A stretch of 15,956 nucleotides of DNA from NCBI GenBank assembly GCA_034429475.1, contig DAOUGD010000204.1, forward strand, positions 1 to 15,956, in the 5' to 3' direction. Below, piece by piece: positions 12,885 to 15,956 of this stretch. A program made the position numbers and the translations under genes. The notes under the pieces were generated by a model. The model had not been told where the DNA came from, made no database searches, and was given only the letters and a program-made list of their open reading frames with translations. The stretch is from JAKQHY01 sp034429475. GTDB lineage: Bacteria > Chloroflexota > Anaerolineae > B4-G1 > SLSP01. Positions within the stretch are counted from its first letter, which is position 1. Each line of letters begins with the position of its first letter.

Positions 12885-14914
12885 CTTTCTCGAATGGGCA
12901 GGGTAAACACAAACCGGCTGCCCTCGCCTTCCCGGCTCTCGACCCAGAGCTGGCCGTCGTGGTGGGCGATGATCTCGCGGCAGATGGGCAGACCCAGGCC
13001 GGTGCCCCGGCGGCGCGTGCCCGTGCGCCGGTCGCCGGCCTGCTTGAATTTCTCGAAGACCTGCGGCAGTTCGGCAGGAGCAATCCCCACCCCCGTATCC
13101 TGCACGCTCACCGCCAGGAGCGGTTGAGCGGCCGGCAATTCCAGAGGCAAGTCAGCCCAGCGTTCGCCCCACGCGGGGATGTCGTCGCCCGGCTTCAGTT
13201 GCCACACGCGGATAGTCACGCGGCCCCCGTCGGTGAATTTGATGGCATTGGAGAGCAAGTTTTCGATGACCTGCACCAACCGGTCGTAATCGGCCCACAG
13301 CAGCGGGAGGTCGTCGGCCATAGCGACTTCCAGCGCCAGACCCTTCTCACGAGCCATCGCCTGAATAGCTCCGACGGCCTGAGCGATCACGTCCACCAGC
13401 GCCACCTCATCCATCACCCACTCGATGACCCCTGTTTCCAGCTTGGCGATGTCCAGCACATCGGCAATCAGGTGGGTCAACCGTTGGCTTTCGGTGATGA
13501 TGACGGTGAGATTGTCCTGAATACGTTGCACCGCCTGCTCCCACGGGATATTGCCGGGCGCCAAAGTTTCGGGGGGAAAACGGTTCAATAGTTTCTGGAT
13601 GAGTTTGGCGAAGCCCACTACGCCCGTGAGCGGGGTGCGCAGTTCGTGCGAGGCCATCGAGACGAAATCGGTCTTCATCCGATCTACTTCCAGTTCGTGA
13701 GTTACGTCGCGCAGCACGATAACGACGCCGGTGGCTTCCGGCCCAACGCCGCCGAGCAGCCCCACCGACGCCCGCAGCACCATCCCCGCCGGCAACACCA
13801 CATCCGCTGTGGAAATGACCTCCGTACCCGACAGCGCGCGAGTCACAGCCGCTTGCAGCGCCGGGCTGGGGAAAATATCCCAAGCGTATATACCCACCAA
13901 CGACTCTGCGGGCTGGTTGAGGAAGTTGGCAATCAGTGTATTGACCATGAGGATGCGTTGTTCGCGGTCGAGCACAGCCAGACCGTCCGCGATGCTTTGC
14001 AAAATGACCGACAACTTGTTGCGCTCTTCCGCCAGATCACGTGTGCGCTGTTGAACGTGTTCCTCCAGGGTGTGATAGAGCAAAGCGCGTTCCAGGGCCG
14101 CTTCACTTTTGAGAGCGATGTCGGCCAACAGTTCGGCATCACGTTCCATGAACGTGCGAAACTGCCGGTTGTAGAGGATCAGCACACCAAACGGCGCGCT
14201 GGAGCGGCGCAGCGGCGTGGCAATCACGTCCCGCAGCGAAGGAGTGGTGGGCGAGACGGCGAAACGTGGGTCTATCTGGGGATTTTCACTGTACAGCAGC
14301 AGATTGTGCGCCAGCACCCATTCGGCCAGTGGGATAGGAACCGAGGGTGAAGAGGCGTCCGCCACAATAGGAACCGGTAATGGGCCTTCGTGGACAATAC
14401 GCCGACACTTTTCGCCGTTTGATCGGCACAGCCATAGCTCGCCGCTTTCGGCGAGGAGCGCGCGCCGCGCCTCGGTCAGGATCACGCGCGTCAGTTCCTC
14501 CACGTCCAACGCGCGGCTGAACTGCTCGCCCAGGTGGTTGAGCGTGCGGTAGCGTTCTTTTTGCAGGACTTCCCGCTCGGCCATGTCGCCGCCCAGCGCG
14601 GCCAGCACATTGAACAACGCCAGCGTCACCCCCATCTCGACCGTATCCACCGATTGCCACCCCTCCCGGATCAGCACGACTCCAAAAAGCGGGAGGAATA
14701 AAGAGGACACCAGGAAGGACAGCGCCAGGCCGTACCGGCGGCCGAAATTGAGGGCCACGTAGCTGATGGGAATCAGGTAGAGATAACGGAACGTGGCAAA
14801 GAACGGCAACTTCACCGATTCGGTGTAGTAGATCAGAAACGTGATCGCCACCACGCTGCTGCCGACGCCGATCCATTTCCAATAAGCGCTGAGAGACTTC
14901 TTCTCGATTTTCAC
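12872..14914 (-). CDS. Membrane histidine kinase (4 TM - GAF - PAS - HisKA - HATPase)
   Basis: The protein has 680 residues from a GTG at 14914 that shares one base with the TAG of the upstream CPBP-like gene (TAGTG). Upstream codons lie inside that gene, so the GTG is preferred although no strong Shine-Dalgarno is seen. Four hydrophobic segments (about 14-32, 43-58, 62-85 and 95-112) anchor it. A GAF domain (about 130-305), a coiled coil ('EEHVQQRTRDLAEERNKL') and a PAS domain (about 325-410) follow. HisKA has His423 in 'SHELRTP' and an insertion of roughly 15-20 residues before the second helix. The HATPase has Asn552/Asn556, Asp606 in 'DTGVGI' and 'GTGLGL', with an extra loop ('GDDIPAWGERWADLPLELPAAQ') before G1. 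All boxes look intact. No response regulator is adjacent. Translational coupling suggests it works with the CPBP-like membrane protein. Its last residues derive from the repeat array. Confidence 0.93.
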   Translation of the reverse strand: MKIEKKSLSAYWKWIGVGSSVVAITFLIYYTESVKLPFFATFRYLYLIPISYVALNFGRRYGLALSFLVSSLFLPLFGVVLIREGWQSVDTVEMGVTLALFNVLAALGGDMAEREVLQKERYRTLNHLGEQFSRALDVEELTRVILTEARRALLAESGELWLCRSNGEKCRRIVHEGPLPVPIVADASSPSVPIPLAEWVLAHNLLLYSENPQIDPRFAVSPTTPSLRDVIATPLRRSSAPFGVLILYNRQFRTFMERDAELLADIALKSEAALERALLYHTLEEHVQQRTRDLAEERNKLSVILQSIADGLAVLDREQRILMVNTLIANFLNQPAESLVGIYAWDIFPSPALQAAVTRALSGTEVISTADVVLPAGMVLRASVGLLGGVGPEATGVVIVLRDVTHELEVDRMKTDFVSMASHELRTPLTGVVGFAKLIQKLLNRFPPETLAPGNIPWEQAVQRIQDNLTVIITESQRLTHLIADVLDIAKLETGVIEWVMDEVALVDVIAQAVGAIQAMAREKGLALEVAMADDLPLLWADYDRLVQVIENLLSNAIKFTDGGRVTIRVWQLKPGDDIPAWGERWADLPLELPAAQPLLAVSVQDTGVGIAPAELPQVFEKFKQAGDRRTGTRRRGTGLGLPICREIIAHHDGQLWVESREGEGSRFVFTLPIRERSNE

Positions 14915-15795
14915 TAGCGTAACATCGCCGTTATGTTGAAGACCAACCCGGCAATATAACCGGGCAGCAGGCTGCGCATCCAACGATACAGCGCCGCGTT
15001 AATCACATTCGACACAATCACGTAAAAAATCACCCCCACAATGGTGATGATGTCGCTCGTCCACCGGGCCTTGACCAGGTAGAGCGTGACGCCGACAGCC
15101 GCCGAGGCTGCCGCTGCCGCCCAGAAATCCCAGCGGCGCTCACTTTCGAGATAGCGATAGATCGTCGCCCGATAGAACAGTTCCATTGCCAGCGTGACAA
15201 AAACCTCAAAACTCACTTCCCAGACCAGAAAGGGGAAAGGAAAGACGCGCACCCGACTTGCACCGGTAAACGCCAGAACGAACAGATAATGCCCGGTCAG
15301 CACGCCGCCGCCGAGCAGCCCGATCCCGATATCCCGCCGCCAGTGGTCAAAACGCAGGCCAAGCGCGCGGGCTTCCTGCGGGTAACGCCGGGCGAGCCGG
15401 GCAATCATGCCCACATAGAGCCAATGCCACACCCCCCAGAAGAAGATCGGCGACTTCATCGCCTCCGGCGGCCACACCGTGAGATTCCACTTGGGAACGG
15501 AGTTGACCAGGATGAACATCGCGACCACGGCCAGGCCATAACGCCAGGCAACGCGCCGCCGTTCGGGGTGATAGCGCAGCGCGTACCACACGCACACCCC
15601 CGTGGCGATCCCCCAACTGATGGCGTCGGTGAGCATCGCCTGGAAGACCAGTCGGTTGATGGTATGCTGTACGACCCAGACACAGCCTAACAGCGTCAGC
15701 ACCCACCCCAAAAGAATCCAGCGAGTGGAGTCCCGACGGCGAGCGATATACTGCTCCTGGCTTTGCCAGTCAGAATGAATCAATATGGAAGACAT
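14914..15795 (-). CDS. CPBP/CAAX-protease-like membrane protein with degenerate active site
   Basis: The protein has 293 residues with about seven or eight hydrophobic segments from residue 25 onward. The layout (helices, then 'FEVFVTLAMELFYRATIYRYLE', then two small-residue helices) follows CPBP proteases. However, the 'EExxxR' motif is Met204-Glu205-Leu-Phe-Tyr-Arg209, so the first glutamate is lost, and the second-motif histidine is replaced by Leu238 ('VGVTLYL' where the intact paralogue in this window has 'FGLGHYL'). It is therefore probably not a protease. Its TAG overlaps the GTG of the histidine kinase, so it may be a sensory or scaffold partner. The ATG at 15795 has no visible Shine-Dalgarno: a 7-base repeat array ends two bases upstream. 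A later start is possible but none is better. Homology to CPBP is by pattern, not by search. Confidence 0.75.
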   Translation of the reverse strand: MSSILIHSDWQSQEQYIARRRDSTRWILLGWVLTLLGCVWVVQHTINRLVFQAMLTDAISWGIATGVCVWYALRYHPERRRVAWRYGLAVVAMFILVNSVPKWNLTVWPPEAMKSPIFFWGVWHWLYVGMIARLARRYPQEARALGLRFDHWRRDIGIGLLGGGVLTGHYLFVLAFTGASRVRVFPFPFLVWEVSFEVFVTLAMELFYRATIYRYLESERRWDFWAAAAASAAVGVTLYLVKARWTSDIITIVGVIFYVIVSNVINAALYRWMRSLLPGYIAGLVFNITAMLR

Positions 15796-15797
15796 AG

Positions 15798-15846
15798 GCG
15801 AATTGCGAATTGCGAATTGCGAATTATGAATTACGAATGGTGAATC
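15798..15846. repeat. One-armed 7-base tandem repeat array (GCGAATT type) abutting a start codon
   Basis: Seven consecutive 7-base units occur in perfect register: four GCGAATT copies (15798-15825), then ATGAATT, ACGAATG and GTGAATC. The array ends two bases from the ATG of the CPBP-like gene (15793-15795 on the minus strand), so it occupies the place where a ribosome binding site would be. No inverted arm is present. Confidence 0.92.
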
Positions 15847-15891
15847 ACCGAACTCGTCGGATGCTTAGAATCTATCCGAAAATTCGTCTTA

Positions 15892-15956
15892 GCCCACGAT
15901 TTGCGCCTAAAGGCGCGGTTTGAAGGGTATTTTTTCGTGGGCGGGCTACGCCCGCC
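15892..15956. other. Nested palindromic element at the right edge
   Basis: GCCCACGA (15892-15899) pairs with TCGTGGGC (15935-15942) and encloses an inner hairpin GCGCC/GGCGC (15903-15907 and 15912-15916, loop TAAA) and a T-run. Overlapping the right stem, GGCGGGC/GCCCGCC (15940-15946 and 15950-15956) forms a further 7-base stem with a TAC loop, reaching the window end. It could be a terminator of a gene outside the window, or a dispersed palindromic repeat. The edge prevents a decision. Confidence 0.5.

Noticed and set aside
15798..15846. CRISPR or plasmid iteron array
   Set aside because: Units are contiguous 7-mers without spacers, and no replication initiator gene is nearby. Similar arrays with other units occur at other gene gaps.

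Overview
The window looks like chromosomal DNA from an uncultured or poorly described bacterium, most probably a Chloroflexota (Anaerolineae/Caldilineae-like) lineage. The basis is moderately high GC, large GAF/PAS histidine kinases, a ferredoxin-thioredoxin-reductase-type protein next to a glutaredoxin, secreted proteins carrying a 'YLPLxxK'-like motif, and intergenic spacers filled with degenerate short tandem repeats. No rRNA or universal marker gene is present, so the phylum is an inference.

Layout. 1-177 (-): the first 59 codons of a probable tyrosine recombinase, cut by the window edge. 178-756: non-coding, with several small hairpins and an iterated GTGAAAC motif. 757-1425 (+): the 3' part of an amidohydrolase that has lost its N-terminal metal-binding half, closed by a strong (probably bidirectional) terminator. 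1476-2513 (-): a secreted fibronectin-III/jelly-roll protein. 2514-2902: a divergent intergenic region with two strong palindromes. 2903-5905 (+): a 1000-residue soluble multi-sensor histidine kinase with its own terminator.

From 6073 to 15795 nine genes all lie on the minus strand. In transcription order they are: a degenerate CPBP-type membrane protein translationally coupled to a membrane histidine kinase (15795 to 12872); an enolase-superfamily enzyme followed two bases later by an apparently intact CPBP membrane protease (12809 to 10750); a secreted protein ending in IYLPVVQK (10667 to 9741); a three-helix membrane protein (9645 to 9007); a single-ORF fusion of a Gfo/Idh/MocA dehydrogenase and an alpha/beta-hydrolase (8919 to 7042); and a glutaredoxin-like protein overlapping an FTR-rubredoxin fusion (6911 to 6073).

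How they may work together. The dehydrogenase-hydrolase fusion, the enolase-superfamily enzyme and the truncated amidohydrolase suggest oxidative sugar or sugar-acid catabolism: dehydrogenase, then lactonase, then dehydratase. The Grx/FTR pair looks like a ferredoxin- or rubredoxin-fed thiol-redox relay. The two kinases have no response regulator in the window.

The most striking large-scale pattern is that every gap between separate minus-strand transcription units holds a short array of degenerate 7-base (once about 9-base) repeats. Each array uses a different unit, and several are arranged as two inverted arms forming large hairpins. The tightly coupled gene pairs have none. One array supplies the stop codon and last residues of a kinase, and one abuts a start codon.
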